Source: Streptomyces sp. NBC_01237 (GTDB lineage Bacteria; Actinomycetota; Actinomycetes; Streptomycetales; Streptomycetaceae). From it: a stretch of DNA of 64,000 bases. The notes below the pieces were generated by a model, which saw nothing but the letters and a program-made list of their open reading frames with translations, had not been told where the DNA came from and made no database searches. The stretch spans positions 7,192,001-7,256,000 of the forward strand of contig NZ_CP108508.1 in NCBI RefSeq assembly GCF_035917275.1. Reading direction: 5' to 3'. Below, piece after piece: positions 17,775 through 26,239 of this stretch. Both the position numbers and the translations under genes were made by a program. Position 1 is the first letter of the stretch. Every line of letters begins with the position of its first letter.

Positions 17775-19073
17775 TCAGACCGCCTCGACCGGCTCGGCCG
17801 ACCGCCGTGCCGCCACCACCAGGGGGGCCTTCGAGCGCGGCAGCAGATCGGCCGGATGCTCCGGGTGGACCACCTCCACCTCGACGTCCTCGCCGAAGCG
17901 GTACGGGCGGTGCGCCAGCACCTCCGCCAGATGGCGCCGCATCCGGGAGATCTCGGCCCGCACCGTCACCGTCCGGGTCGGGTCGCCGAAGATGTCCAGC
18001 GCCAGCTCCGAAGCGGTACGCCCCTCCCGGTGCAGCGCCAGCGCGTACAGCAGTTCCGCGTGCCGCGGCGAGAGCCGCTGCGTCCAGGTCCCCACGGGGC
18101 TGACCACATGGATCGTGAGCCCCCGCGGCCGGCTCAGATCGAGCACCACGCGGCGCGGCGGCCCGTCCGAGGACCCGTCCGCCACCTGCACCAGCCAGCC
18201 ACCGGGCAGCGGCTCCACCCGGCACATGCCCAGCGACGGCAGCCACACCCGCCCCGGCCGCAACGACTTCGGCAGCGGCAGCCGGTCCACCGGCGGCATG
18301 CCGGTGACCGCCGCCAGCCAGCCGTGGGTGTCCACCACCAGCGCCCGGCCGCCCAGCCGGCACAGGATCGGCGCCGCCACCGCGCGCAGCCGTTCTATCG
18401 CCACCAGATGCCGTGTGCGGATCTCCCCCTCGGCGAGCCCGGCCACCGAGCCGACCAGGGCGAGCGCCGTCGGATGGAACGTGGACGCCGGGCCGCTGAT
18501 GTCGACGATCCCCATGATCCGGCCGTCCCGCGGATCACGGACCGGGGCCGCCGCACAGGTCCACGAGTGCAGAGCACGGATGAAGTGCTCGGCCGAGTGG
18601 ACCTGGAGGGGCGCGCGGGTGGCGAGCGCCGTACCGATCGCGTTCGTCCCGGTCGACGCCTCCGCCCAGGCGGCGCCCTCCTCCAGACAGATGTCATGGG
18701 CGCGGCGTATCACCGCGCTGTGGCCCTGGCGCCACAGCACCCGGCCCTCTGCATCGGTGACGACCATGATCTGCTGCGCCTCGGCGATCGAGCCCAGCCC
18801 TTGGCGCAGCACCGGCATCACCTCGCTGAGCGCCGTCCCCCGGCGGCGGTGCTCGATCTCGTCCGCCTCCAGCAGCTCGCTCTCCGGCGACTGCGCCGGA
18901 TCGATCCCGCTGCGCACCACCCGGTCCCACGAGGCGTCGATCTCCGCACGCGGCGCGATCGCGGAACGGTCGCCCGCCAGCCGGGCCTCCCGCGCGGCGT
19001 GCAGCAGCCGGGCGGCCCGCTTGGCGTCCTGGGCGGCCGGCCGCGCCACCTCGACAGGCTCTGTGTCCCTCAT
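17775..19073 (-). CDS. GAF-domain transcriptional regulator with C-terminal winged helix
   Basis: 432-aa protein. The N-terminal half matches the AcoR-type GAF sensor (IDASWDRVVRSGIDP..QQIMVVTDAEGRVLWRQG..STGTNAIGTALATRAPLQV..EHFIRALHSWTCAAAPVRDP). The C-terminal 90 residues (RLSPRHAELLYALALHREG..TVTVRAEISRMRRHLAEVL) look like an OmpR/BAD-type winged helix rather than the usual Fis domain, and there is no sigma-54 AAA+ module. ATG 19073 follows a GGGGGGA purine run. Such proteins in actinomycetes are often linked to alcohol or aldehyde genes; no such gene is adjacent here. Confidence 0.85.
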   Translation of the reverse strand: MRDTEPVEVARPAAQDAKRAARLLHAAREARLAGDRSAIAPRAEIDASWDRVVRSGIDPAQSPESELLEADEIEHRRRGTALSEVMPVLRQGLGSIAEAQQIMVVTDAEGRVLWRQGHSAVIRRAHDICLEEGAAWAEASTGTNAIGTALATRAPLQVHSAEHFIRALHSWTCAAAPVRDPRDGRIMGIVDISGPASTFHPTALALVGSVAGLAEGEIRTRHLVAIERLRAVAAPILCRLGGRALVVDTHGWLAAVTGMPPVDRLPLPKSLRPGRVWLPSLGMCRVEPLPGGWLVQVADGSSDGPPRRVVLDLSRPRGLTIHVVSPVGTWTQRLSPRHAELLYALALHREGRTASELALDIFGDPTRTVTVRAEISRMRRHLAEVLAHRPYRFGEDVEVEVVHPEHPADLLPRSKAPLVVAARRSAEPVEAV

Positions 19074-19165
19074 GGGTGTCCCCCCAAAATAAAGCCGAAG
19101 CCGAGGCCCAGGGGACCCCATTCCGACGCCGTCGGGGTCCGTGTTGCTTCGCACTCCACACAATG

Positions 19166-19183
19166 GTTGCAACCCTTTGCAAC
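19166..19183. promoter_or_regulatory. inverted repeat upstream of the GAF regulator
   Basis: GTTGCAA-CCCT-TTGCAAC, perfect 7-bp arms in an AT-richer patch 93 bp before the regulator start. Candidate operator, possibly autoregulatory. Confidence 0.55.
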
Positions 19184-19271
19184 TCTGGTGATGTGCCGCA
19201 GGCCCGTACGAGAGTGACAGAACACCGTGGGACGGGGCCTGTTTGCCCGTTGTCCGGTGTTGCACAAGCTT

Positions 19272-19307
19272 GGAGGGTGGTGCCGTGTCGGCGCAGCACC
19301 ACCCTCC
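19272..19307 (-). terminator. terminator of the aidB-like gene
   Basis: A 12-bp perfect stem (GGAGGGTGGTGC with its complement, 12-nt loop) 18 bp past the flavoprotein stop codon. It separates that gene from the GAF regulator on the same strand. Confidence 0.8.
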
Positions 19308-19325
19308 GTAGCTTCCCTCCGGGTG

Positions 19326-20963
19326 CTACGGGGCGACGGGCCGGGCCCGTGCCACCACCGAGGCCAGATCCAGACTGTGCGGCAGCGTCCCGAAGGCCGT
19401 GCCCCAGTCCCCGCCCAGCCGTGAGGCGCAGAACGCGTCGGAGACCTCCGGCGGCGCCCAGCGCACCAGCAGCGAACCCTGGAGCACCAGCGCGATCCGT
19501 TCGACGATCCGCCGGGCCCGCGCCTCCACCGCCTCCAGATCGGCCAGCTCGGTCAGCAGGTCCTTGATCGCCGCGTCCAGCCGGTGGTCGGCGCCACGCG
19601 CCCGGCCGACCTCCTGGAGGAACGCGTTGAGGGCCTGCGGCTCGCGCTGGAGGGCCCGCAGGACGTCGAGGGCCTGCACATTGCCCGAACCCTCCCAGAT
19701 CGAGTTGAGCGGAGCCTCGCGCAACAGCCGCGGCATGCCCGACTCCTCGACGTACCCATTGCCGCCCAGACACTCCAGGGCCTCGCCGACCACCGCCGTG
19801 CAGCGCTTGGTCACCCAGTACTTGGCGGCGGGCACCGCGAGCCGCAGGAAGGCCCGCTCCTCCTCGGTGTCCGCGTCGTAGGCGGCGGCCAGCCGTACCG
19901 CGAGGACCGTCGCCGCCTCCGACTCCAGGGCCAGGTCCGCCAGGACGTTGCGCATCAGCGGCTTCTCGATCAGCAGCCCGCCGAACGCGCTGCGGTACGC
20001 GGTGTGGTGGATCGCCTGCGCCACCGCCTGCCGCATCAGCGCGGCCGAACCGACCACGCAGTCCAGCCGGGTGGCCGCCACCATCTCGATGATGGTGCGC
20101 ACCCCGCGGCCCTCCTCGCCGACCCGGCGCGCCCACGTCCCGTCGAACTCGACCTCGCTGGACGCATTGGACTTATTGCCCAGTTTGTCCTTGAGGCGCT
20201 GGATGGCGAACACATTTCGGGTTCCGTCCGGCAGGACGCGCGGTACGAGGAAGCAGCTCAGCCCGCCCGGTGCCTGCGCCAGCACCAGGAAACCGTCCGC
20301 CATCGGCGCCGAACAGAACCACTTGTGGCCGGTGAGCAGATACTCGCCCTCACCCGCCAACGGCTCGGCCCGCGTGGTGTTGGACCGCACGTCCGTGCCG
20401 CCCTGCTTCTCCGTCATGCCCATCCCGAAGAGCACACCGGACTTCTCCGCGGCGGGCCGCAGCCCCTGCTCGTACACGTGCGAGGTCAGCCGCGGCTCCC
20501 ACTCGGCGGCCAGCACCGGGTCGGTCCGCAGCGCGGGCACCGCCGCGTGCGTCATCGACAGCGGGCAGCCGTGGCCCGCCTCGGCCTGCGTCCAGACCAG
20601 GAACCCGGCCGCGCGCCGGACATGACCGGCCGGCCTGCCCCAGGCGTCCGTGAGACCGCCCGCGACCGCGTGGCCCAGGAGGCGGTGCCAGGACGGATGG
20701 AACTCCACTTCGTCGATACGGTGCCCGTAACGGTCATGGGTACGCAGTTCCGGCGGATTCTCGTTCGCCTGCGCACCCCATTCCTGGGCCTGTGCGGAGC
20801 CGGCGGACCGGCCGAGCGCTTCCAGTTCCTCCCGTGCCTCGGGAAGGACTTCGGGCGCGACATGCCGCTCAACGGCCTCGGTGAGGGCGCGGTCGGCGGC
20901 GAAGACGTCATAGCCGACCAGCGGCGGAACCTGATTGGTCACTGTGTGGGTGGTGGCTGCCAT
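19326..20963 (-). CDS. aidB: AidB-like acyl-CoA dehydrogenase family flavoprotein
   Basis: 545-aa acyl-CoA dehydrogenase superfamily member. It follows E. coli AidB (recalled) along its length: VTNQVPPL.GYDVF, ANENPPELRTHDRYGHRIDEVEFHP, GMGMTEKQGGTDVRSNTTRAEP, RLKDKLGNKSNASSEVEFDG and EECLGGNGYVEESGMPRLLREAPLNSIWEGSGN-like segments. AidB is an alkylation-response FAD protein that binds DNA and may destroy alkylating agents. The window also carries an Ada-AlkA gene. ATG 20963; TACCGT 6 nt upstream suggests a leaderless start. Divergent from the BrkB gene. Confidence 0.92.
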   Translation of the reverse strand: MAATTHTVTNQVPPLVGYDVFAADRALTEAVERHVAPEVLPEAREELEALGRSAGSAQAQEWGAQANENPPELRTHDRYGHRIDEVEFHPSWHRLLGHAVAGGLTDAWGRPAGHVRRAAGFLVWTQAEAGHGCPLSMTHAAVPALRTDPVLAAEWEPRLTSHVYEQGLRPAAEKSGVLFGMGMTEKQGGTDVRSNTTRAEPLAGEGEYLLTGHKWFCSAPMADGFLVLAQAPGGLSCFLVPRVLPDGTRNVFAIQRLKDKLGNKSNASSEVEFDGTWARRVGEEGRGVRTIIEMVAATRLDCVVGSAALMRQAVAQAIHHTAYRSAFGGLLIEKPLMRNVLADLALESEAATVLAVRLAAAYDADTEEERAFLRLAVPAAKYWVTKRCTAVVGEALECLGGNGYVEESGMPRLLREAPLNSIWEGSGNVQALDVLRALQREPQALNAFLQEVGRARGADHRLDAAIKDLLTELADLEAVEARARRIVERIALVLQGSLLVRWAPPEVSDAFCASRLGGDWGTAFGTLPHSLDLASVVARARPVAP

Positions 20964-20968
20964 GCCGA

Positions 20969-20975
20969 TACGGTA
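20969..20975. promoter_or_regulatory. overlapping face-to-face -10 boxes of aidB and the BrkB-family gene
   Basis: TACGGT (20969-20974, plus) and TACCGT (complement of 20970-20975, minus) share five base pairs. Each hexamer ends exactly 6 nt before its start codon (GTG 20981 and ATG 20963), so both transcripts would be leaderless and the two polymerase sites cannot be occupied together. Confidence 0.6.
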
Positions 20976-20980
20976 AGGAG

Positions 20981-22219
20981 GTGCAGGCAGCAAATGAAAC
21001 ACCCGAGCGGCCACCGGGCCGACTCCACCGGGCCCGAGTCCTCTACCGCAACGTATCCAAGCGGCAGATGGCGTGGCACTTGCTCAAGGACACCGTCAAC
21101 TCGTGCATCGAGTACCGCATCCTCGGACTCGCGGCCGAGGCGGCGTTCTTCACCCTGCTCTCCCTGCCCCCGCTGCTGCTCGGACTGATCGGACTGCTCG
21201 GGTACGTCGACGAGTGGACGACCACCACCACGGTCGCCTCCATCGAGCGCAACATCCTCGGCGCCGCCCAGACCGTCCTGTCCGAGCGGGGCGTCAACGA
21301 CTTCGCCAAACCCCTCTTGGACGACGTCACGACGGGCGCCCGCCCCGACGTCATCTCCATCGGCTTCGCCATCGCCCTGTGGTCCGGCTCCCGGGCGGTG
21401 AACGTCTTCATCGACACCATCACCGTCATGTACGGACTCGACGGCGAGCGCGGCATCGTCAAGACCCGGCTGCTCGCCTTCCTCCTGTACGTCGTCGCGC
21501 TGCTGCTCGGCGCGGTGGTGCTGCCGCTGCTGGTGGTCGGCCCCGACCGGGTGGTGGAGTTCGTCCCCTGGGGCACCGAGGTCATCGCCGTCCTGTACTG
21601 GCCGCTCGTCATCCTGCTGACGATCGCCTTCCTCACCACGCTCTACCACGTGTCCGTACCCGTGCGTTCGCCATGGATCGAGGACGTACCCGGAGCGCTC
21701 GTGGCGCTCGGGATGTGGGTGGTCGGCAGCTTCCTCCTGAGGATCTACCTGACCAGCACGGTCGAAGGGCCCACGATCTACGGCTCGTTGGCCGCGCCCA
21801 TCGCCGTCCTGCTGTGGATAGGCATCTCGGCGTTCGCGGTACTGGTGGGTGCCGCGGTCAACGCCGCGATCGACCGGGTGTGGCCCTCGCTCGCGACCGC
21901 CGCCGCCCGCGAGGCCAACGAACTGGTCCGGGCCGCGCAGGCCGCCGAGTTCGTGGCCCGTACCCGCTCCACCTTCTGGGACGACCAGGGGGACGACGAC
22001 GATGACGACGACGCGTACATGCCGTCGGAGTTCCCGGAGCGCTGGTCACGCTTCCTGCCGCCGGACGACGTGAAGTCCCGGCTGCACGCGACCAGGGAGA
22101 AGGAGCCCAAGGGAACGAAGGCCCCCAAGGACCCCGAGGACCCCGACCGCACAGAGACCCCGAAGGGCACCGGGGACACCGGGGACACCGGGGAGAACCA
22201 TGGGCCCCGCCCCCTGTGA
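20981..22219 (+). CDS. YihY/virulence factor BrkB family membrane protein
   Basis: 412-aa integral membrane protein. BrkB features are present: LGLAAEAAFFTLLSLPPLLLGLIGLLGY, FAIALWSGSRAVNVFIDTITVMYG, then hydrophobic helices to about residue 290. The tail is cytoplasmic and highly charged, with an Asp run (DDQGDDDDDDDAY) and a Lys/Pro/Thr/Gly repeat segment that ends in copies of a 9-bp ACCGGGGAC unit. The family is not a proven RNase or transporter; YihY-type proteins are of unknown function. The GTG at 20981 abuts AGGAG, so leaderless translation or a start at ATG 21068 is possible. Confidence 0.88.
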   Translation: MQAANETPERPPGRLHRARVLYRNVSKRQMAWHLLKDTVNSCIEYRILGLAAEAAFFTLLSLPPLLLGLIGLLGYVDEWTTTTTVASIERNILGAAQTVLSERGVNDFAKPLLDDVTTGARPDVISIGFAIALWSGSRAVNVFIDTITVMYGLDGERGIVKTRLLAFLLYVVALLLGAVVLPLLVVGPDRVVEFVPWGTEVIAVLYWPLVILLTIAFLTTLYHVSVPVRSPWIEDVPGALVALGMWVVGSFLLRIYLTSTVEGPTIYGSLAAPIAVLLWIGISAFAVLVGAAVNAAIDRVWPSLATAAAREANELVRAAQAAEFVARTRSTFWDDQGDDDDDDDAYMPSEFPERWSRFLPPDDVKSRLHATREKEPKGTKAPKDPEDPDRTETPKGTGDTGDTGENHGPRPL

Positions 22220-23009
22220 GGATGCGCTCCCGGCGGGTCGGGCCGGCGTCGTGACCATGGCGTACAAGGAATGGGCGTCGGAATTCGACGGCGCGGTCGT
22301 CTGGACCTGGGACGGGCCCGCAGGCCCCGCCCGCCCGGTCCTCCCGGACGGCTGCATGGACCTGATCTGGACACCCGGACGGCTGCGCGTCGCGGGACCC
22401 GACACCCACGCCTTCGAGGTGACCGCGGCGGAACGCGGACGGTGCGCGGCGATCCGCTTCGCCCCCGGCACGGCACCCGCACTGCTCGGCGTACCGGCCG
22501 ACGAGCTGCGCGACCGCCGCGTCGCCCTCGCCGACCTCTGGCCCGGCGCCGAGGTCCGCAGGCTCACCGAACACCTCGACCAGGACCCCGACCCCGCGGC
22601 CGCGCTGGAACGCCTCGCCCTGCGCCGGGCCGCCGACAGCGGACCGCCCGACCCGCTGACGGTGTCCGTCGCCGCACAGCTGGGCCGGGGGCGATCCGTC
22701 GCCGCCACCGCGCGGTCGGTCGGGCTGGGCGCCCGCCAGCTGCACCGCCGCTCCCTCGCGGCGTTCGGCTACGGGCCCAAGACATTGGCCCGGGTACTGC
22801 GGCTCCAGCGGGCGCTGGCTCTCGTACGGGCGGGAACGCCGTACGCCGAGGCCGCGCACCTCGCGGGCTGCACCGACCAGGCGCACCTCGCGAGGGAGGT
22901 GCGGGACCTGGCCGGTACGACGCTCGGCGGGTATCTCGCCCGTACCGGCTACGAGGCGCCCGCGAACAGCGACACCCCGCAGCCGTCCGGGTCCAGCACG
23001 ACCGCGTAG
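22200..23009 (+). CDS. AraC-type helix-turn-helix regulator
   Basis: 269-aa regulator. The N-terminal segment (RPVLPDGCMDLIW..GRLRVAGPDTHAF..RCAAIRFAPG) is the DUF6597-like sensor of AraC proteins. The C-terminal HTH pair is visible as SVAATARSVGLGARQLHRRSLAAFGYGPKTLARVLRLQRAL. The ATG at 22200 overlaps the BrkB gene by 20 bp and has GGGGAG before it; starts at GTG 22251 or ATG 22257 are alternatives. Its last 61 bp overlap, on the opposite strand, the end of the VOC gene. Confidence 0.85.
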   Translation: MGPAPCEDALPAGRAGVVTMAYKEWASEFDGAVVWTWDGPAGPARPVLPDGCMDLIWTPGRLRVAGPDTHAFEVTAAERGRCAAIRFAPGTAPALLGVPADELRDRRVALADLWPGAEVRRLTEHLDQDPDPAAALERLALRRAADSGPPDPLTVSVAAQLGRGRSVAATARSVGLGARQLHRRSLAAFGYGPKTLARVLRLQRALALVRAGTPYAEAAHLAGCTDQAHLAREVRDLAGTTLGGYLARTGYEAPANSDTPQPSGSSTTA

Positions 23010-23341
23010 CGCTGCCCCCACACGGCGTCCCAGGGCTTCAGATGCCCCTGGTACCCGGCGCCGGTCAGATCGGCGTACACCGCGTCCACCTCCTCGGGAC
23101 TGTCGCACAGGAACGCGAGACCCAGGCGCTCCCCGCCGGCCGGCCGCTGCCATTCCGGGTCGAACGAGCGGATGACCTCCTCGGTGTCCCACAGCAGACG
23201 CTGCCCGCCGGGCAGGGTCACCTCGACATGGGGTGCGGAATCCGCCTCGGCCGGGATGTCGAGCCCGAGCCGGCGGTAGAAGGCGAGCGATGCGGCCAGG
23301 TCCGCGGTGATGATGCCGATCGCGTCGAGTCGTGGAGTCAT
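22949..23341 (-). CDS. VOC (glyoxalase/bleomycin-resistance) family protein
   Basis: 130-aa single-module VOC protein: AIGIITADLAASLAFYRRLGLD at the start, HVEVTLPGGQRLLWDTEEV in the middle and the C-terminal YAVVLDPDGCGVSLFA. Members bind a metal or a small ligand in a paired beta-alpha-beta-beta-beta fold; the substrate is unknown. ATG 23341 is preceded by TACGGT ending 6 nt upstream, which suggests a leaderless mRNA. Convergent with, and 3'-overlapping, the AraC-type gene; these may be a regulator and its target. Confidence 0.87.
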   Translation of the reverse strand: MTPRLDAIGIITADLAASLAFYRRLGLDIPAEADSAPHVEVTLPGGQRLLWDTEEVIRSFDPEWQRPAGGERLGLAFLCDSPEEVDAVYADLTGAGYQGHLKPWDAVWGQRYAVVLDPDGCGVSLFAGAS

Positions 23342-23515
23342 GCACCGACCGTAGGCGTGACGGCTCACGGGCGTCTTGTACGAAACGGTCACGGCTGCCC
23401 CGACCTGCTCGTCCTGCCCCGGCCTCCCTCACGCACCGTGAATCCGGTGGCATGGATTCGGGCCGGACCAGGGACGAACAGGGGGGGGAAGAAGGGAACG
23501 AGGGGAACGGCACGG

Positions 23516-24543
23516 ATGGCGTGGATGGCACGGGGAAGAATCGTCGCGCAGCTGCCGCTCACGGTGGCCTGCGCGCTCATGGCCCGGCAGGTGTGGCTGC
23601 TCTTCCCTGTCACCGCGGCCGAGGGCGCGGGGGTGACCTGGAGCTGTGGCGTCAGCAGTTGCGGCACCGACGACCTGGCGGGCGGCGCGCCGATGACGGG
23701 CGCCGCCACCGTGGTGGCGCTGAGCCTGCTGTCGACGCGCTGTCTGCACCGGGCGGCGTCGCCGTCGTCCCGGCGGGTGCGGCGTTCGGCGCGGGACGGC
23801 AGGACGCCCTCGCAGCGGGGGACGTCACGGCTGATGAGCCCACGGAGTGGCTCGTGGGCTGGTTCACGCCGGAGAACTGGATCATCGTCGCGCAGGTGAT
23901 CACCGTCGCCGGGTGCCTGTACGCCCTTCGGGGCGGCTGGGTCAGTCCGCGGCGGACCCAGGGGCTGCACCGGCTCGCGCTGGGCCGCGGGCTCGCCGTG
24001 GCCGGGGCCGAACTGACCGGCTGGGAACGGGCGGGGCGCAACCGTGGCCGGGTCGTGGTGGGCTTCCACGACGCCGACGGCGCACACCACGCGTTCCCGG
24101 GCCTCCCGGGTGACCCTCTCGGGCTTCGCCCTGGACCTGCGCCCCCAGCGTTCGCGCCCGCCGTGGTCCACGGGGTGCGGGCCGTGAACAGGGACCCAGG
24201 GCTGCCCGCGCTCGACCCGCGGTCGCCGGACACTTCGTTCGCGTTCGACCTCACGGTCGTGCCCGCGACCGGGGAACCGTACCGGGTGACCGTCCGGCAT
24301 TCGCTCGATGCCCAGAACGCCCGTAACAGCGGGTCCATGGTGATCGAGTACGACCCGGAGCAGCCCTGGCGGGTGATCGTGCCGACCCGCGTGCCGGGTC
24401 AGTCGGCCGAACAGGCCCGCGGTCCGACGCTCACCGGACCGCAGGCCGAGCGGATCACGCCGCGCCGCCCGGAAGTCCGCGTCCTGGGCCTCGGAGCGCT
24501 CATCGCCGCCGCACTGCCGGCAGCGGTCCGGCGGACGGGCTGA
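23516..24543 (+). pseudogene. frameshifted membrane-protein gene (DUF3592-like)
   Basis: Frame 2 from ATG 23516 encodes an N-terminus with two hydrophobic helices (IVAQLPLTVACALMARQVWLLF and ATVVALSLLSTRC), then turns into Arg/Ser-rich nonsense near 23760. From there frame 1 continues sensibly: a third helix (NWIIVAQVITVAGCLYAL), then a soluble domain (RVVVGFHDADGAHHAFPG, MVIEYDPEQPWRVIVPTR) and a C-terminal helix. A net loss of one base around 23745-23770 joins them. Either a real inactivation, a sequencing error or two genes, the second starting at GTG 23854. Function unknown. Confidence 0.6.
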
Positions 24544-24563
24544 CGGGCTGACGGGCAGAGCGG

Positions 24564-24608
24564 CCGGTGGGGCCAGTAGAGCCGGTGGGGCCGGTGGGGC
24601 CGGTGGGC
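24564..24608. repeat. 9-bp tandem repeat, 5 copies
   Basis: Units of CCGGTGGGG run from 24564 to 24608 with one diverged copy (CCAGTAGAG). It follows the membrane-protein stop and sits in the 144-bp gap before the dehydrogenase gene. Confidence 0.8.
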
Positions 24609-24687
24609 CGACCGTGCCGACGGGTCCGTCGGACCGCGCCACCGCGGGCCGGGCCCTTCTCCGGGGCGGCCCGCGGTCCCGCTCCGG

Positions 24688-26223
24688 TCAGTCGAGGCAG
24701 GCGTCGGGTGAGGTGCCCGGGTCGGTCAACGCCCGCCCCAGCTGGGCGCGTTCCGTCACCCACCGGGTCGGGCGGTGGCGCGGGTCGCCGGTCGTGGCGT
24801 ACAGCGACCGGGAGAGCTCCAGCATTCGCCCGGCGCCGATCCGCTCGCCCCAGGCCAGCGGCCCGACGGGATAGCCGAGCCCCGTCGTCACGGCCAGATC
24901 GATATCGGCCGGGGTGGCCAGCCCGCGCTCCGCGATCGACGCGGCGACGGACACGACTGAGGCCAGCAGCCGCTGGGCGACGGAACCGGCGGTGTCCCGC
25001 ACGACCGAGACGGCGTACGGCTCCGCACCGTCGGCGGCCCGAGCCAGCACCGCGCGGGCGTCCCGTGCGGCGGCCGGATCGGACGCGGCGGTCACCGCGA
25101 GCACCCGGCGGCGGCCCACCGGGGGCAGCGGGTCCACGCCGAACGTACGGGCGGCCGGCAGCGCGTGCGCGGCCACCGCCCCCGCCACCGTCGTCCCCCA
25201 GACCGGCACCAGCACCACGGCGTCCGCCGACGGCTCCGGACCCGCCTCGACGACCGCTCCCGCCGCCGTCAGCGCCGCCCGCAGCGCCGTGGCCCGCTCG
25301 CACGCGCCGACGATGTGCACCGGCCTGTCGGCCTCACCCGTGACCGGTGCCTCGGGGGCAGTGGCGGGCACGCCGGGTCCGTACGCGAACCAGCCCTGTC
25401 CCGTCTTGCGGCCGTGCAGCCCGGCGGCCACCCGGTTCGGCGTGAGGTACGAGGGGCGGAGCCGGTCCTCGTGGCGGAAGCCCTGCCAGATCGAGTCGAT
25501 CACCGCGGCCGTCACATCGAGGCCGGTGAGGTCCATCAGCTCGAACGGGCCCATCCGCAGGCCCAGTACGTCACGGGCGATCCGGTCGATACCGGCCGGG
25601 TCGGCGACCGACTCCTCCAGCAGCGCCAGCGCCTCGGTCACCAGGCCGCGCCCGGCGTGGTTGACCAGGAAGCCCGGGGTGTCCGCCACCGTGACCGCGC
25701 GGTGTCCGCAGCTCTCGACCAGCGCGGTGAGCGCGGGCGGGATCTCCGGGCGGGTGGCGGCGCCCGGCACCACCTCCACGATCCTCATCAGCGGGACCGG
25801 ATTGAAGAAGTGCAGCCCCGCGAGGCGCGAGGGATCCTGGAGCGTCGCGGCGATCCGGGTGACCGACAGCGACGAGGTGTTGGTCGCGAAGAGGGCCGAG
25901 GCGGGCAGCGCGCGCTCCAGCTTGCCGAACACCTCGGCCTTGGTCGCCAGATCCTCCCGTACCGCTTCGATGACCAGTTCGACGTCCTCCCCGGCCGCCC
26001 AGGGGTCGTCCAGCGGGACGAGGCGCGCCACGGCGGCGGCACGGTCCTCCGCGGACATCCGCCCCTTGGCCACGGCACGCTCCAGCATCGACGTGACGAA
26101 GTCCAGGGCGTCCGTCACCGCCTGTGCCCGGACATCGCTCAGTTCGACGGTGTGTCCGGCACTCGCCGCCCACTGGGCGATGCCGCGGCCCATGGCTCCG
26201 GCGCCGACAATCCTGATACGCAT
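24688..26223 (-). CDS. 3-hydroxyacyl-CoA dehydrogenase
   Basis: 511-aa NAD-dependent enzyme with an N-terminal Rossmann domain (RIVGAGAMGRGIAQWAASAG), the catalytic His in SRLAGLHFFNPVPLMRIVEVV, and DTPGFLVNHAGRGLVTEAL. Two C-terminal 3HCDH domains follow (one near LGLRMGPFELMDLTGLDV, one near AERGLATPADIDLAVTTGLGYPVGPLAWGE). The length and double domain resemble PaaH/DcaH enzymes acting on 3-hydroxyadipyl-CoA. ATG 26223 has GAAAGGG upstream. It is last in the operon, 16 bp after the CoA-transferase beta gene. Confidence 0.93.
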   Translation of the reverse strand: MRIRIVGAGAMGRGIAQWAASAGHTVELSDVRAQAVTDALDFVTSMLERAVAKGRMSAEDRAAAVARLVPLDDPWAAGEDVELVIEAVREDLATKAEVFGKLERALPASALFATNTSSLSVTRIAATLQDPSRLAGLHFFNPVPLMRIVEVVPGAATRPEIPPALTALVESCGHRAVTVADTPGFLVNHAGRGLVTEALALLEESVADPAGIDRIARDVLGLRMGPFELMDLTGLDVTAAVIDSIWQGFRHEDRLRPSYLTPNRVAAGLHGRKTGQGWFAYGPGVPATAPEAPVTGEADRPVHIVGACERATALRAALTAAGAVVEAGPEPSADAVVLVPVWGTTVAGAVAAHALPAARTFGVDPLPPVGRRRVLAVTAASDPAAARDARAVLARAADGAEPYAVSVVRDTAGSVAQRLLASVVSVAASIAERGLATPADIDLAVTTGLGYPVGPLAWGERIGAGRMLELSRSLYATTGDPRHRPTRWVTERAQLGRALTDPGTSPDACLD

Positions 26224-26239
26224 GGCAGTTGAGGCCCTT

